The translations under genes and the position numbers were made by a program. A DNA stretch of 64,000 nucleotides, from contig NC_065886.2 in the NCBI RefSeq assembly GCF_932274485.2, forward strand, positions 13,343,501-13,407,500. The letters are read 5' to 3'. This document shows, piece by piece, positions 44,616-57,210 of this stretch. Each line of letters begins with the position of its first letter. The first letter of the stretch is position 1. The notes beneath the pieces were generated by a model. That model searched no databases, was not told the origin of the DNA, and saw only the letters and a program-made list of their open reading frames with translations. The stretch is from Patella vulgata. Taxonomy: Eukaryota; Mollusca; Gastropoda; Patellidae.

Positions 44616-45425
44616 TAAATGCTATAACCATGGACCGTGTATAGATGGACGGGCAACGAGTCCCGTTTGTTCGATTCTCTGCCGCTCGCGCGAGACACGG
44701 CGAGATCTCAATGTCAACGGCATATCAAGCGATGTGATTTTTGACATTGCTGGATTTTATACTGATTACTTTCTCGAACTCCTCCTTGGAATTTACGGTT
44801 TTCTTATAGTTACACGGTAATTGTTCAACCTGATAAGTATTCCTATCCAGTAGTGACGAATTTGTCCAGTTTGAAACTTTGAAATTTCCAAATGCAGCAG
44901 TTGAAAATTGTGAAATTATCGATTTCAAAATTTTCGTAGGTTTTGTAAGCATTTTGGTTTTGCTTAAAACTCCAAATTCCCGTATGTATGAAAGATTTTA
45001 AAGTTATGAAAATAAAGTTATGGTATAATACTGTCCCGAATGATGATTAATTGTGCAGAAGTAAAAATTAAAAGAGTGTTTGAGTAGATTTGTTTTTAAG
45101 AAATACTCGACGTTTTTTTTCGGATTCACATAGGCGCGTCCGAAGTAATCAAAGACGATGTGTTGATATATTTACACCCCAATCATCAGTTAGTAGTCTA
45201 TCAATGTATGGGTTTCAAAAAGAAAAAAAAAGAGTAGCAAGATTAATAAAAATATTATGAATTGATTTCTGTTTCTTTGCTTTTAAACTTAATACAGGTA
45301 TTTGCGCGAGGGGAGCTAATTTAATTTAGTCACGATTGTCAGGTCTCTCTTTTGCCGCGGCACAGAATTCTAAAGGCTTCGTGGGCGTTGCCTGTCCATC
45401 TATATACACGGTCCATGCTATACCG
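44616..45425. repeat. Inverted repeat pair bracketing ~650 bp
   Basis: CCATGGACCGTGTATAGATG and GGCAACG at 44628-44657 are matched in reverse complement by CATCTATATACACGGTCCAT and neighbours at 45386-45420. Weaker similarity extends 30-40 bp further inward. It may be the ends of a decayed DNA element. Confidence 0.55.
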
Positions 45426-46747
45426 TAAAGCCTTTACTATGGAAACCGACAAGTTCCCTTGCCTTTACAAACATGTTATATTTGATAATGGTCGTCTCTA
45501 GATGACGACCATTAGTTCAATAATGAATGCCAGTTGAATAAAAAATCAACTCTAAAAGGATTTCTAAAGAGACAAAAACAATAAGAATATATAAATTGAC
45601 TTTATTTTAATTTCTTTATAGGCAATTATGCAAATTATATTTCTGTCGTAATCTATAATACCAATAGACAGATTCCGTTTTTGTCGTAATGTATTATATA
45701 AAATGGAAAGCCATTTAGATAATAACATATTTCACAGATACATGCTTCATTATATATTGGAATCTGCACTCAAATATCAAAACCATCAAGCACGCAAATT
45801 ACGCCATACTCACTATAATTTTCGGACTAGCATATTAACTTTTCAATGATCAAAGAGCATATTTATAATGAAAATAAAAGACCATCTATCCTTATTTGTT
45901 CTTTCATTAACGATCATTAGCAGATTTGTGTACACGTCACTAATTTTGATGTTTCACGATCGGTAGAATAGAAACATTGTTCTTTCGTGGAGCCAACCCT
46001 GAAAATATAAAGTCTAATCAAATATTTACAAGTCTGATAGCATTACAATGGAGGTGTAAAATCAATAGAAACATAGTTTCAATAACAGGGAAATTTTAAA
46101 GGTACTGCTAAGGGTGGAACATTCAGTAAAATGGTAGAATACTTGGGAATTATTTCCCTTTTCATGTTTTTTTTTTCATTCGTGAATTACCTCCCTTTTT
46201 ATAATTCAGGTTTCAGATATTTTTTTTATTTAAAACCGGGACTGTACATCGCAGTGGATACATAGGGTCTTTCCCCAGATCAATTCACTTGAATTTATGT
46301 CTTACAATCTCCATGTTTTTGTCATCCCTGCGTGTTTGTCTTCAGGGGTTTTAGTTAATTGACATGAGTGGTGCTCTCCCTTAACTTTCCCTTTATCGCT
46401 GAGCATGTCGTCTGCGAGTCACTAAATGAGCCCCTGGATAAATCAATGCTGGACGATCGAAAAAAAACAACAAAAAAAACACGCAGAATCAATAACAACA
46501 GACTCTCCAATCTGTTTAACCTTGATCCTCGTTCGTAGAAACTTAATTTTTTAAAAATCAAATGTATCTTCAAATCGGCACTAGTTACCATTGGTTGTCG
46601 TTGATTGCCACAATGAATAATTATTTGTTCAAGGAGTGGTTTCAGATATATTTTAGTGAATCAAACGTGATCATTCTATGTGAAAGACTTTAAGGAACGA
46701 TTGCATATTTTCAGATTTCCTAGCAAAAAGTTCGCAGTGTCCGTGCC
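45426..46747. other. Unassigned, with part of repeat E
   Basis: 46232-46345 shares ACCGGGACTGTACATCGCAG and TCAATTCACTTGAATT with repeat E at 57040-57110. Nothing else recognised. Confidence 0.45.
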
Positions 46748-47018
46748 CATGCTCTAAGAAACAATTGTGTTTAACGTCTTGCTTTTTTGCATGCACCATA
46801 CAGTGTGTCATGGGGGAAAATTTACTACGGTCTACTCTAATATCGAATTCCAACTGGCTGGCCGAGTTTATTTTAGATGCACGCTAATTTGTACATGAGA
46901 CCTAGGGTTTTCGACCCATCCGAACCGAAAAAAGACGATGAACTGTTTCGGCCAATACAGGGATCGAACACGGAAACACCGGGTCAGCCAGCTATTCTCT
47001 TGCCCACCTCGACTCCCC
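46748..47018 (-). mobile_element. SINE-A, diverged
   Basis: Starts TTGTGTTTAACGTCTTGC, includes TATCGAATTCCAACTGGC, ends GGGATCGAACACGGAAAC and CTTGCCCACCTCGACTCCCC (head, reverse complement). Confidence 0.78.
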
Positions 47019-47392
47019 TCTTAGTAATGCGATAACTGTTTGGTAAATTTAATTTGACCTATGATAAACGAGGCGTGACACAGACACAGTGAATAGAACG
47101 ACTGTCACATCTATTCTAACATTATAAAATCACGAGACACATTAATCACGATTTACTGGTAGAAATTCTCAACAAAAGAGACCCTTTGCGTTCATAAGAC
47201 GAATCTGTGATCCATATAAATTGGAAACGAAAATAAATTGTTGCTACTGGATTAAAAATTAAGTAAAATAAGCTCTGGCTTTGGGCTACAAGTGACGGTG
47301 ATTTGGAAGCGAGAATCACATACATGTAGTATCTTCGTAGTACCCCCTACCAGGGGGTTTGAAAGGGGCCTACAATTAATGGTAAAAAATCT

Positions 47393-47530
47393 CCCAGGGT
47401 ATTCCGGATCCATTCACTTGAATTGAATTTTGTTGTTTATTTCTTGCAATGTCAATGTCCACAGGTTTGTCTTGAAGGTTTTCTTTTGCGTGTAGTGCGG
47501 GTCTCCTGCACATATTATTACTGCTCGTAG
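47393..47530 (+). repeat. Dispersed repeat E
   Basis: CCGGATCCATTCACTTGAAT, TTCTTGCAATGTCAATGTCC, ACAGGTTTGTCTTGAAGG and GTCTCCTGCACATATTATTA match 57071-57205 in order. Confidence 0.7.
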
Positions 47531-47540
47531 TTATTATAGT

Positions 47541-47780
47541 ATGGAAGAGGTTAATGATGGTAACAACGATAGCAATGAAAATCAAGGCTACACTGTTCTT
47601 CAGACGGTAACGATGGTGATCCTATCAGGTCAGATCATATTATTGAAGTCAGTCCTAGCTATCGTGTTGATCGTATCGAAATGTATCCGAACGTATCGGC
47701 ACGTACCGGGTTGTGGACTCAATAGGGACAATTCTTTCATAACGCATCGCACGGCAGTAGGAACCAAGCTAGCATAATGG
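47541..47780 (-). mobile_element. MITE-G relative, reverse orientation
   Basis: In reverse complement this shares GTGCGATGCGTTA, CCCTATTGAGTC and TTCGATACGATCAACACGA with 12644-12740. It is longer than the 12644 copy, and only the right end is clear (AGGAACCAAGCTAGCATAAT). Confidence 0.6.
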
Positions 47781-47883
47781 AGTAACCCGATTCTCTTCAG
47801 TTCATATAAGGTCTCTTAAGATCTTACTCCGACCCGGTTGCTTATGTTTAGGACGACTTACTATAGCCAACCAATGAGTTATT

Positions 47884-48258
47884 CTACGGGTTAAGGGAGC
47901 TGCGGTGGCTCGGTGAGAAAGCCGTTGGGTCGCTAACCTGTAGGTCCCATGTTCGATCGCACTGTTGGCCGAGAACATTTTCCGGCATGGTTCCCTCTTG
48001 TTAGTGATTCAGGACTGAGGGTCTGATGAGGGACTACGTATAGTCGTTCGGATGGAACAAGAAACTGCGGTCCCGTGTACACATTGGTGTGCACGTAAAA
48101 AAAACCTTGTCAGTTGCGATTTCAGTAATAGAGTATGCCATAGCGCCACTGTCCGGGCGTAATTTAGCACACTGTATGGTGTATGTCCGTCTTTATTAGC
48201 CCAGTCGAAGCAGAAATGTAGGACGTTAAACCCCATTTCATTTCTATGGGTTAGGGAG
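47884..48258 (+). mobile_element. SINE-A, full length, ~15-bp target-site duplication
   Basis: CTACGGGTTAAGGGAG (47884-47899) and CTATGGGTTAGGGAG (48244-48258) flank the body. The head keeps GGTGGCTCGGTGAGAAAGCC and CATGTTCGATCGC. Confidence 0.88.
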
Positions 48259-49319
48259 TAGTTAAGGGGCGGGAAAGGGAGAAAGGCCTACCTCCTCACC
48301 GAATTTCTTTCATTATTCTTTGTCAAAATATTTTGGCTGCTGATATTTCACTGATACGCATTGAAGATACGACTAGAGAAATCCTTTCTATCAACATCAT
48401 TAAGCAGGTTTCGCTCAATAAAAATGTCTCAATGGTTGTTTAAGAGGAAATGGTATTACATTACACGGTTCCACTATGCTACAGTTCAAATTATGTGTAT
48501 TCATATGCTACGTTAATTAGATCGCTTATTATCAAGGTTGTTTATTGTCAAAATACATTTAATGAATTGACTACTGTACACGCTTTTCATGCCACGCTTT
48601 TTGCAGGACGATAAGTATGGAAGCCCAATCAAAGTCAATAATATGAACCCAGATTGATATTACGTATTCTAAGTGATGTGGGTGGATAAATGTTGTGTTT
48701 GTTGCCGTATTGTTAGGATTTGAAATAGATCAAGGAACTATTGTATATGTTACATTAAAGGGATCATCTCGGTTTTAACAGAGTCTCAGAAATAAAAGTC
48801 CGCGTACATATGAAAGTTAAGCCCCACAATATTATAGAGGAATTGTGTATTTACCTTGTCTCAAGAATTCAGCTCAAACTATTGAGTCGTTGGACGTGAA
48901 CGTCAAAACCGCTTATCCAGACACGTAAACCTTTTAAGATTTCGGGTTAATTTGTCGTTGGTTGACCTGTTAATCTATTGCCGTTCCTTTAGAGGACTAT
49001 ACAGTGCACGATCCACGTGCTGTACTTGATAACGAAAGGTACATTTCACCTACACGTTATTTTTATAAAATAAAAGTCGGGTTTTATTAAGGAACCGTTT
49101 AATACAACTTGGAACAACATTTCACCATTTCAGATGAAGACTGACGGGTTTAAATTTTTGAAAACGTATTACGGATATTAGTTAGTTGTTCGGCCCTAAG
49201 GTAGAGGATTTTAAGGGCTTTAACACAAAATTAAGCAGTGTTTTTCTCCAAAATAAAATCGAGATTGGCCCTTTAAAGGGGTGTGATTCGTTAATCGTGA
49301 TATCTGAATGTCGATACAA
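48259..49319. other. No recognisable feature
   Basis: AT-rich. No supported gene. Confidence 0.45.
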
Positions 49320-49690
49320 TATGAAGGCGCGGTTACTCAGTGGGTAAGAAGTTGGCTTGGTATTCCGAAGGTTATACTTTTCTGGGCTATTGAAGGACAT
49401 ACGACATGCAGTGTGCTAAGAGGGAAAATTTACCCTGACAGCATGGCTGCGGCCTATTTCGAATTCCAACTACCAAGGGTTCTTTTACTTGCACGCAAAT
49501 GTGTACACGGTACCTCGAATGACGACTATACGGTTCTCCCTTGCCACGCCCTTCTCCCTGAACCGCTGACAAGAGGGAACTACGCCGGAAAATCGCGATA
49601 AACTTTCTCGACCAACGCTGGGATCAAACACGGGATCTCCAGGTTAGCGAGTCAACCTCCTACTCACCGAGCCACCGTGGTTCCCGTAAG
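49320..49690. mobile_element. Two opposed SINE-A pieces
   Basis: 49320-49372 is a plus-oriented head (GCGCGGTTACTCAGTGGGTA). 49388-49685 is a minus-oriented near-complete copy ending GCCACCGTGGTTCCC. The two heads are in inverted orientation. Confidence 0.75.
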
Positions 49691-49757
49691 TAAAAAGCGT
49701 ATACATGCAGTTAAATGGTGAATGTACTATACGATTAAACCATCTTACAATCAAGCT

Positions 49758-50047
49758 TGGACATGGTACCTGGGGGTTAGATGACCGAATGGTTAGCACG
49801 TACGCGCTGTCATAAGGCCTGTCATTGGGTCAGCTGGCGTGGTTTCGAATCCCCGGTTGTACGTGACAAGGAGTAAGGTTGCCTGTCCAACTCGTGGGTT
49901 TTCTCCGGGTCCTCTGGTTTCCCCCCACTGCTAAAGACCCCTAAATTAATCCATATGTTAGTCCCGAAAATGACCTAGTCTGTGTCTAGTGGACGTTGAA
50001 GCCCATTTCTCTCTCTCTCTCTCTCTCTCTCTCTGGACATAGTACCT
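49758..50047 (+). mobile_element. SINE-B, full length, 14-bp target-site duplication
   Basis: TGGACATGGTACCT (49758-49771) and TGGACATAGTACCT (50034-50047) flank 262 bp. The head ACCGAATGGTTAGCACGTAC and GGTTTCGAATCCCCGG are A/B-box-like. The tail is a TC repeat of about 28 bp. This is the reference copy for the family. Confidence 0.92.
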
Positions 50048-50744
50048 AATTGAACATGCAGGCGCCTTTTGTATACAGTCATTACCAGACGTGATTTTAT
50101 CACTAAATCAAACCCATAAAAACCTTTCAGAAAAAAATTAAAGTTATTTCTCCAACACATGAGATTAAATTGGTAATTACCTATCAAAGCTATCGATATT
50201 ATTGTACAATTTAATTGAACAAAAAATGAGTTTTTAAAATTGATCGTCACGATTAAATTTTGTAGAATTGTTAAGAAAACGATGATTGTCTGCCCCAATC
50301 AATTTTGAGAGCTGAAATTGATTTTATTTGATGGATTTCCGTCAAATTAATTTCCAGAAATTCTAAGCGATCCTTTAAAAAATATGTCTGGACCTATAAT
50401 GATTTTCTCAACGACGTCTTGCTCCCTCATCTAGTATTCATTAAATTTTATAATGCAACAAAAACGTTTTGATAACCTGTATTGACATGAACTTTGACCC
50501 GAGTTGGCCTGTGAATGGACACTTTAATTCAAGGGATTAAATTTATGGAAATATATTCCAAGCTTGTTTAACACAGACATGGGATTCCGTTCCGTCAGCA
50601 TGCTTTATAACCTATATGAAACTGTAAATAACATTGTAACCATGACAGTGGATTGACTTTCAACCAAAGTCGCTGGAATTTAATTGAAGCACGTCCATTG
50701 TTACTATAAATACCACTGCCTTCAAACACATGCTAATCTGCGAA

Positions 50745-51065
50745 TGATGCCGTATGCAAGATTAAGATAAAGAACTGGTTATTCTTGCTATAATAATTCA
50801 AAAATAGATAATGAAAAATGAACACAGTGTATATTGAATATTTCAGTCAAATTACCTTATTCTGAGAGATTGTTACGATAATAAACAAAGTCTCGATTAT
50901 TCATTTTTAAGTTAAATTATTAAATGGCGATTGTGTTTCAGTGCATTCAATTTCACGACCATCCGATTGTGTAGAGAGCTGATTAGATGTCTGAATAATA
51001 ATGTATGTAACATTTAAGCCAAAAGAATGACTCGCAATAGACAGATTTACATAATGTATCTTTAA
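50745..51065 (+). mobile_element. MITE-C, near complete
   Basis: Left end ATGCCGTATGCAAGATTAAG; right end AGATTTACATAATGTATCTT plus TAA. The interior has GATAATGAAAAATGAACAC and TTTCAGTCAAATTACCTTAT. Confidence 0.75.
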
Positions 51066-51343
51066 TATGGAATTTAAGCTTTTGTTTACCCACATTTATT
51101 GTCCATCATTTGTTAAGAAAAAGGCCCGTCTCATGCATTTCACCATATGTTTGGAACAATATAGACCAGATGGCGCTAACGTGTCATTCATTCAGAAATA
51201 AATGGCTAATATTGGGGGACAGTTCCTTGTATTATTTATATGTAGGGTTTACACTCATGTTTATCGAGCAATAACCGATTGGTGGTGCCGTCCCATTAAA
51301 CGTCATTTATTCATTCAGAACAACGGCTAGAATTGGGGGCCAG

Positions 51344-51500
51344 TGTATGGAAGACCAAACAGATTTTTATTCGGTGTTCTTGATTCTTACTTCTTAATTC
51401 ATAGCCCTTAATTCTTATTTCTTCATTTGTTGTCGTATTTCGACATTTGTACACTAAATTTAAAATTTGTTTTTTAAAATCAATATTATAACATTCAATG
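51344..51500 (+). repeat. Dispersed repeat F, copy 2
   Basis: Matches 10941-11090 (GGAAGACCAAACAG, CTTAATTCATAG, TTGTACACTAAA) and runs straight into a minisatellite. Confidence 0.7.
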
Positions 51501-51780
51501 TCAATGCAATATTGCAAAACATGATAACATTCTATTTCAATACACCGTTACAAAATATTATAACATTCTATTTTAATATATCATTACAAAATATTATAAC
51601 ATTCTATGTTAATACATCATTACAAAATATTATAACAGTCTATTCCAATACATCATTATATTATAAATCCTATTTCAATAGATAATTACAAATCAATATA
51701 ACATTCTGTTTTAATACATCATTACAATACATTATAACATTCTATTTTAATATACATCATTACAAATCATTACAAGGAGA
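51478..51780 (+). repeat. ~36-bp minisatellite
   Basis: About eight degenerate units with AAAATATTATAACATTCTAT and AATACATCATTAC cores. Confidence 0.82.
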
Positions 51781-53609
51781 CAGAATGTTTTTACATACCT
51801 AAAACATTTGGGATGTTTGTATTGCTGAATTTCTGTTGTTCTTTAATCTGTCGAATGATAAATTTTTTAACAGTCTTCTATTTTTAATGTTTTCTCTTGA
51901 AAGAAAACATGGTTTTAACAGAACGTGAAAATCAAAATAAACGAGGTGTTAAGAAAAGTGTTGGCAAAGTTTAAAGCCCAAATAAAGATATATCGCTTGT
52001 TCTGCTTGAATGAAATTTAATTTGAAGCGTTAGCGTGTATTTCTTAGCAGAGTTTAAATGTCACCATAAAATTGCAATTAATTGAGTTTGGTACCACAGA
52101 CCGGCTTGACAACTGTATTCCTTTACCGCACAGAGATGTCACATCGCTCAAGGCGTGGGACAAGGTGACTGGGGAAAAGACAAGGACCTAGATATCGTTT
52201 TGGTATTTCTTAACTTTAGAGTCGCTAGACTCGTAACATGACCACATGACCACCAACTAAATTGGGTTTATACTTTAGCTGATCAGGCACCATTTTATGA
52301 ATTCAGCACCTCTGAATATGACAATGAAAGTGATCGATACAATTTCAAATCGTCCCCCCCCCCACCCTATGGTGTTTTATGGCGGGATGGAGATTTGACT
52401 TAAAAGAGAATTCCATATGTTATAACTTCTGTTTATTTATTTTTATTATCTGGTTTCAAAATATATTTAGCAAGGCAGAACGTTCCATTAACAAATAAGG
52501 ACATCGATTGTGACATCCATCATTTGGGTAACTGTCGGTCATTGTTTATACACTAAACCACGTGATTGTGCTATAATAATAACGCCCCGTCTTCTATTTT
52601 GGCATCTTCCATACATGATAAGATTTCTCGGTGCCGAACGATATATTATTATTGTTTCCAGCCTCCACGGAAAACAGTAACCACGCCCCTGTCTAAACGG
52701 CTGCAGTTCAATAGAGATTTTTTTTTACTTTAACCCTCGCCATATCGTTATCATTAGCCATCATTTGCGGTGTTTAAAACACCATTAGTGACGAACTCGT
52801 TTCAGTAATGGGTGATTGGCATGTCTTCACGAACGCGGCCAAACACTTTAGACTTGTACACAAGAAACGAGTTGACATAAGCGAAACATCCATTTATTTT
52901 AGCCTCAGACAATTAAGAAATCCACGAATTCCAGACTTCAAGAACCATTCACATTGTGATCTGTTGTTTGCAAATTTTACGAAATCGGACTTGATTGGCA
53001 TCATTTGAAGGAGTATTGCCAACAACAATTTTATGATTTTTTTTATTTCATGCGATTGTTGAGTCGAATTCATTACCCCGCCACTTGCTTCTCGCAGCAT
53101 CAGCTGAAAGAAGTTTAGTAGAGGTCCAGCTTGATTTGACGCATTGACTCTCTCTCAAGTCTGATTTACGGTTCGGTGTATACAATCATTTGGATCAATT
53201 ATTTCAATGACAGTGATTCAAGGGTTCAGTCTAAAATACCGTGGAGTCAAATTTGATCTGACAAACTGAAAGCTCAGACAGTAGCAAATTAAAATCGGCG
53301 AACCAGAAATAATGTTTTCAAAATAATGACGTCATTGTTCTTCCTGACGTCAACCTCTAAAAGTGACCTTTAAAAAAAATCAGGAACAAGTAGTTTTACT
53401 CATGTAAATCAAGTTGGCCAACATGCGATCATATCCGGTATAGAATCTTTTTATAGGGAGATAATTTCCTATAGGTTCACTGTTAAAGTAATGTCTCCTT
53501 CACGAAATAAGAGAGAGTTGATTTAGTGGGCCCACTGTGTTGCATTCTGATCATTTTCTCATGCGACAGAAAGAATTAACCTTTGGAAATATCTCAGATT
53601 TCTCTACAT
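51781..53609. other. No recognisable feature
   Basis: No supported gene. 52354-52367 is a short C tract. Confidence 0.4.
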
Positions 53610-53645
53610 TTGAAATGAAATGAAATGGGGGTTAACTTTCTAATT
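53610..53645 (-). mobile_element. SINE-A tail stub
   Basis: TTGAAATGAAATGAAATGGG followed by GGTTAACTTTCTAATT: only the last ~25 bp of the element. Confidence 0.65.
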
Positions 53646-54624
53646 TCCCGTGTTAGAACTCATGCACAACTGTTTAAAATACCCTGTAACTAAATGTAAT
53701 ATATAATCGAATATTTTTAATACTTAAGAAACACATTTTGACTCGGGAAATAACCATTACAATACATTTCTGTCCTGCGAACTGTGACCCCAATATGCAT
53801 CTGTAACAGTTTGTTATCTTGGAATCGCTAACATTGATCTCTGAACAAACACAGGTGCTTAACTTTTAAACATAATGGACGCACAATTATTGGTTGTATA
53901 CGATATAAAAACCAGGATAAAGCGATAAAAATTGGCGTTAAAGTTTAATAGATGATCGTGAATGGTGCTCCTCCAGACGAAACATAAAAGTTTTTAGAAA
54001 TAAAACTGCCAGAGATTTGATAAAAGTGCTGAAAGTAATCTGGTTTTACATTGCATATGTGTTTCACGACGACCAAATAAATGACAATAGACTTTTTTAA
54101 CATTTGGAATCCAAAAAAAGAAAACCCTATATATGTGTAATTATACTGTCGGCTATGAATCATTTAGTATTACTTTCGATTTTAGTGCAGAGAACGGTTT
54201 TTAACGGTTTGGCTACGTGTTTTCCCCATTGATTTTAATGTTAATTCTCTCGTCTTTGTGACGTCTTCCTTAATAGCATGTATAAAACTGACAATAAAAA
54301 TCTTGTGATACACAAACTGGAAACAAATAACTCTTAGGTCCTTTTTTCGTGTACACGGTTCCGCGCGGGTTTTCGCCTACGAAAAAGTATGTCTGCTAGG
54401 AATGTAATGGGGACATTTCCTATATACATGAAAAACCGGATTAACCTTTGTTATCCTTTCTCAAAATCACAAATATTCATCAAATGGGAGAGAAAATATA
54501 CGTTCAACTCTTTTATCATATTCTAGACCAAAACGTCGACAACAATCGTCATGCAACAGCGTATATACATAGAATGTACTACCATATGAAATTCTACCAA
54601 AACGATTTTCGTTTTAAAAAATGC

Positions 54625-55375
54625 ACCGCCGATCTAAATCTGTAAGATCTAAATCTGCCTATTGTGGGTCCTTATTTTAACCACATATGTTATATAAACT
54701 ATTATATATAGAGAATCTCCTACCAGTCTTTTTTGATATCAAAAAATATCAACACAAGTTGATAAAGTAACAAAAAACGGGGCTCTGCCGAGGTTTTTTT
54801 TACTTTATCAACGAGTGTTGATATTTTTTGATATCAAAAAAGACGAGTAGGAGATTTTATTTATCACCTAATCCCTTCTTACATGCACAAATAGATATAT
54901 ATAATTCTTTGCTGTAGATTTCACTTTTACTGAACATTACGGTGTAGTGATACATCATTTTTGGACAGCAATTCAACCATTGCAAAGTGATTTATATTAA
55001 AGTTACTTTTAATAAGAAATGAACTGTTCTTTGAAAATAAAAAAAGTAGTTCCTTTTCAACTGACCAATCAAATTCTTGTAAAACGATATCTCCTAAGGA
55101 CATATCACAGTAGATTATGAAATATATCTCACAAGCGATATCTACTGTAGAATGTATTATTGGGTGATAAAGACATTTATTTACATGGCAAGCCAATAAT
55201 CAACTCCCTAGGTCATCAAATGGATTGAAAAATGATCGCCATTTAAAAATTAAATTTAAAAATGGATACTCAAGACTTTGTTTATTATCGTAGCAATGGC
55301 TGCAATTACAATCGAGACAAGGCAATCGTTATTAAAACTTAAAACACAGAATGAATTAATTTGACTGAATTTTTT
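54625..55375 (-). mobile_element. MITE-C, long form with internal foldback, reverse orientation
   Basis: The left edge has TAAGATCTAAATCTGCCTAT and TATGTTATATAAACTATTAT, the reverse complement of the MITE-C right end. The right edge at 55225-55375 resembles the reverse complement of its left half. A foldback sits between them. Confidence 0.6.
54711..54858. repeat. Foldback (inverted repeat, ~65-bp arms)
   Basis: 54711-54777 and 54794-54858 are nearly exact reverse complements. Each arm includes CTTTTTTGATATCAAAAAAT or its complement. The loop is GGGGCTCTGCCGAGG. Confidence 0.9.
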
Positions 55376-55384
55376 TTATATATT

Positions 55385-55700
55385 CCTGGCAAGGAATAAC
55401 GTATCGTAGTTCGGATGGGACGAAAACCAGAGATTCCGTGTACTACACATTGGCGTGCTCATTAAATAACCCTTGATAGTCAAAATAACAGTAGGTCGTA
55501 GTAACGCGATCTGGGCAACATTTTCCTCATAGCATACTGTATGGCATATGCCCGTCTTTATTAGCCAATCGGAGCAGAACCGTAGGAACTTAAACCCCAT
55601 TTCATTTCATTTTTATTAAAAACTACAGTCGTATAGTCGGGGCAAAATTTTCCTCATAGCATTATATATATATATGGCGTATATACGGTATGCCCGTAAA
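55385..55700 (+). mobile_element. SINE-A, truncated, followed by a second short piece
   Basis: 55385-55613 runs from TCGTAGTTCGGATGGGACGA to CCCCATTTCATTTCATTTTT. 55626-55700 has GGGGCAAAATTTTCCTCATA interrupted by a TA repeat. Confidence 0.78.
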
Positions 55701-56102
55701 TATCAATCTAAATCATGATATACTATGATTGGATGTCATCAAAACAATTACAACTGTCTGTTTATTCACCAGTGTTTAACTCGAGTACGGTTTATCTCGA
55801 TATATAGATACTGTCAGTTTCTCTTTAACCTCTCACCTCCCATTCATCAGATCTAAGTTGGTCTTCCTGGCCTTTGACATTATATAGTCATCCTTGTCTT
55901 ACAAACTTGATTTGATCTGACATCAAAACAACTGACCAATTCTTCGCACCGTTAAGAACATAATTCAATCATGAAACTGGGTTAGTATAACGGTTATTTC
56001 ACGGTTGAATGATTTAAAATAACCACAAGCCTGTCGTTGTGTTTTGTAATATTGGGCGGTCTTCGGAAATATTTCGTTAGTGTTTCAGAATCTTGAGCTA
56101 CA

Positions 56103-56375
56103 GGTGAAATGGGGTTTAACGCCCCACTGTTCTGCCCGTACTGGGCTAATGAAGAAGGGATATACGCCATAGAGTGGGCTATGAGGGAAATTTTGCCAGG
56201 GCAGTGGCACTATGGCCTACTCGTATTTGAATTCCAACTGCCAATGTATGTATGAGACCTCGGTTTTTCGTCCCATCCGAACGACTAGGCAGCTGTCCTT
56301 GTCAGGCCCTCTTTCCTGCACCACTGACAAGGGGAAACCACATCGGAAAATCCCGATGAACCTTCTCGGCCACCT
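56103..56375 (-). mobile_element. SINE-A, head missing
   Basis: From GAAATGGGGTTTAACGCCCC through TTTTCGTCCCATCCGAACGA to CCGATGAACCTTCTCGGCCA. Confidence 0.85.
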
Positions 56376-56757
56376 TAATTATACATTGGAGTTTATCAAT
56401 GTTGTTGGGTATAATTCAACCACTGCCTTAGTTTTTCGCAATAATGGGTATCATGTGGTGGTAATTGGTAGTATTAAGATGGTATTGCGTGGTATTGTGT
56501 AGTATCGAGTTGTATTGGGTAAATCCTACTGCTAAATAGTATTCGCGAAATTAGGTTATATCATATTCTATCCTAGCCACTGACCAGTCAAGTATTGTTA
56601 ACAAATGTTACATTATTATTCAGCCACTATTCCCAAGTCAAATATGACTAATATACTATGATAGTATAGTAATATATTATAGTCAAGTTCACTTATTCCA
56701 GACAAATCGATAGGGGTGTTAAAACATGTAACCTTAACTGAACCAACATTAACAGAT

Positions 56758-56885
56758 ATAGAGAGAATGGGGTTTGTAAGTCCATTCGACACAAACTACG
56801 TCATTTCGGGATTAATATGCAATTAATATATTTTGACAATAATTCGTTCACGCGTTCGGGTCATTTAGCATTGGAAGCAAAACAA
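56758..56885 (-). mobile_element. SINE-B 3' half, diverged
   Basis: GAATGGGGTTTGTAAGTCCA, TACGTCATTTCGGGATTAAT and ATAATTCGTTCACGCG. Confidence 0.7.
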
Positions 56886-57039
56886 TACCGACACAGTAGC
56901 CTAAAAACAAAGCTGGCTCCCTTCACTAATCAAAGTCACCTGTCAGATCGAGTCAACTAAATGTGTCGCGACCGGTCGCGTCGTTTTTTAGAAATCAGTG
57001 TTTTCTTTTTCATTTTTTATGTTGAGTGAGGCCTGTGTC

Positions 57040-57210
57040 ATTACAAACCCGGAACTGTACAGCGCAGCTGACCGCCGGATCCATTCACTTGATTTGATAT
57101 TTGTTGTTTTTTGCTTGCAATGTCTGCGGAATGGATTCTTGTCAACGTGTTGGTCTTTTCGGCCTTGGTTTCCGTGTAGCACAGTCTTCCTGCACTTACT
57201 ATTAAGATAA
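57040..57210 (+). repeat. Dispersed repeat E, longest copy
   Basis: ACCCGGAACTGTACAGCGCA, CGGATCCATTCACTTGATTT, TTGCTTGCAATGTCTGCGGA and TCCTGCACTTACTATTAAG. Related segments lie at 43465, 46232, 47393 and 63868. Confidence 0.7.

Noticed and set aside
44596-44820. ORF MRDDEEHKC... as a small secreted or membrane protein
   Set aside because: It overlaps the left arm of an inverted repeat and has no signal peptide or supporting exon structure.
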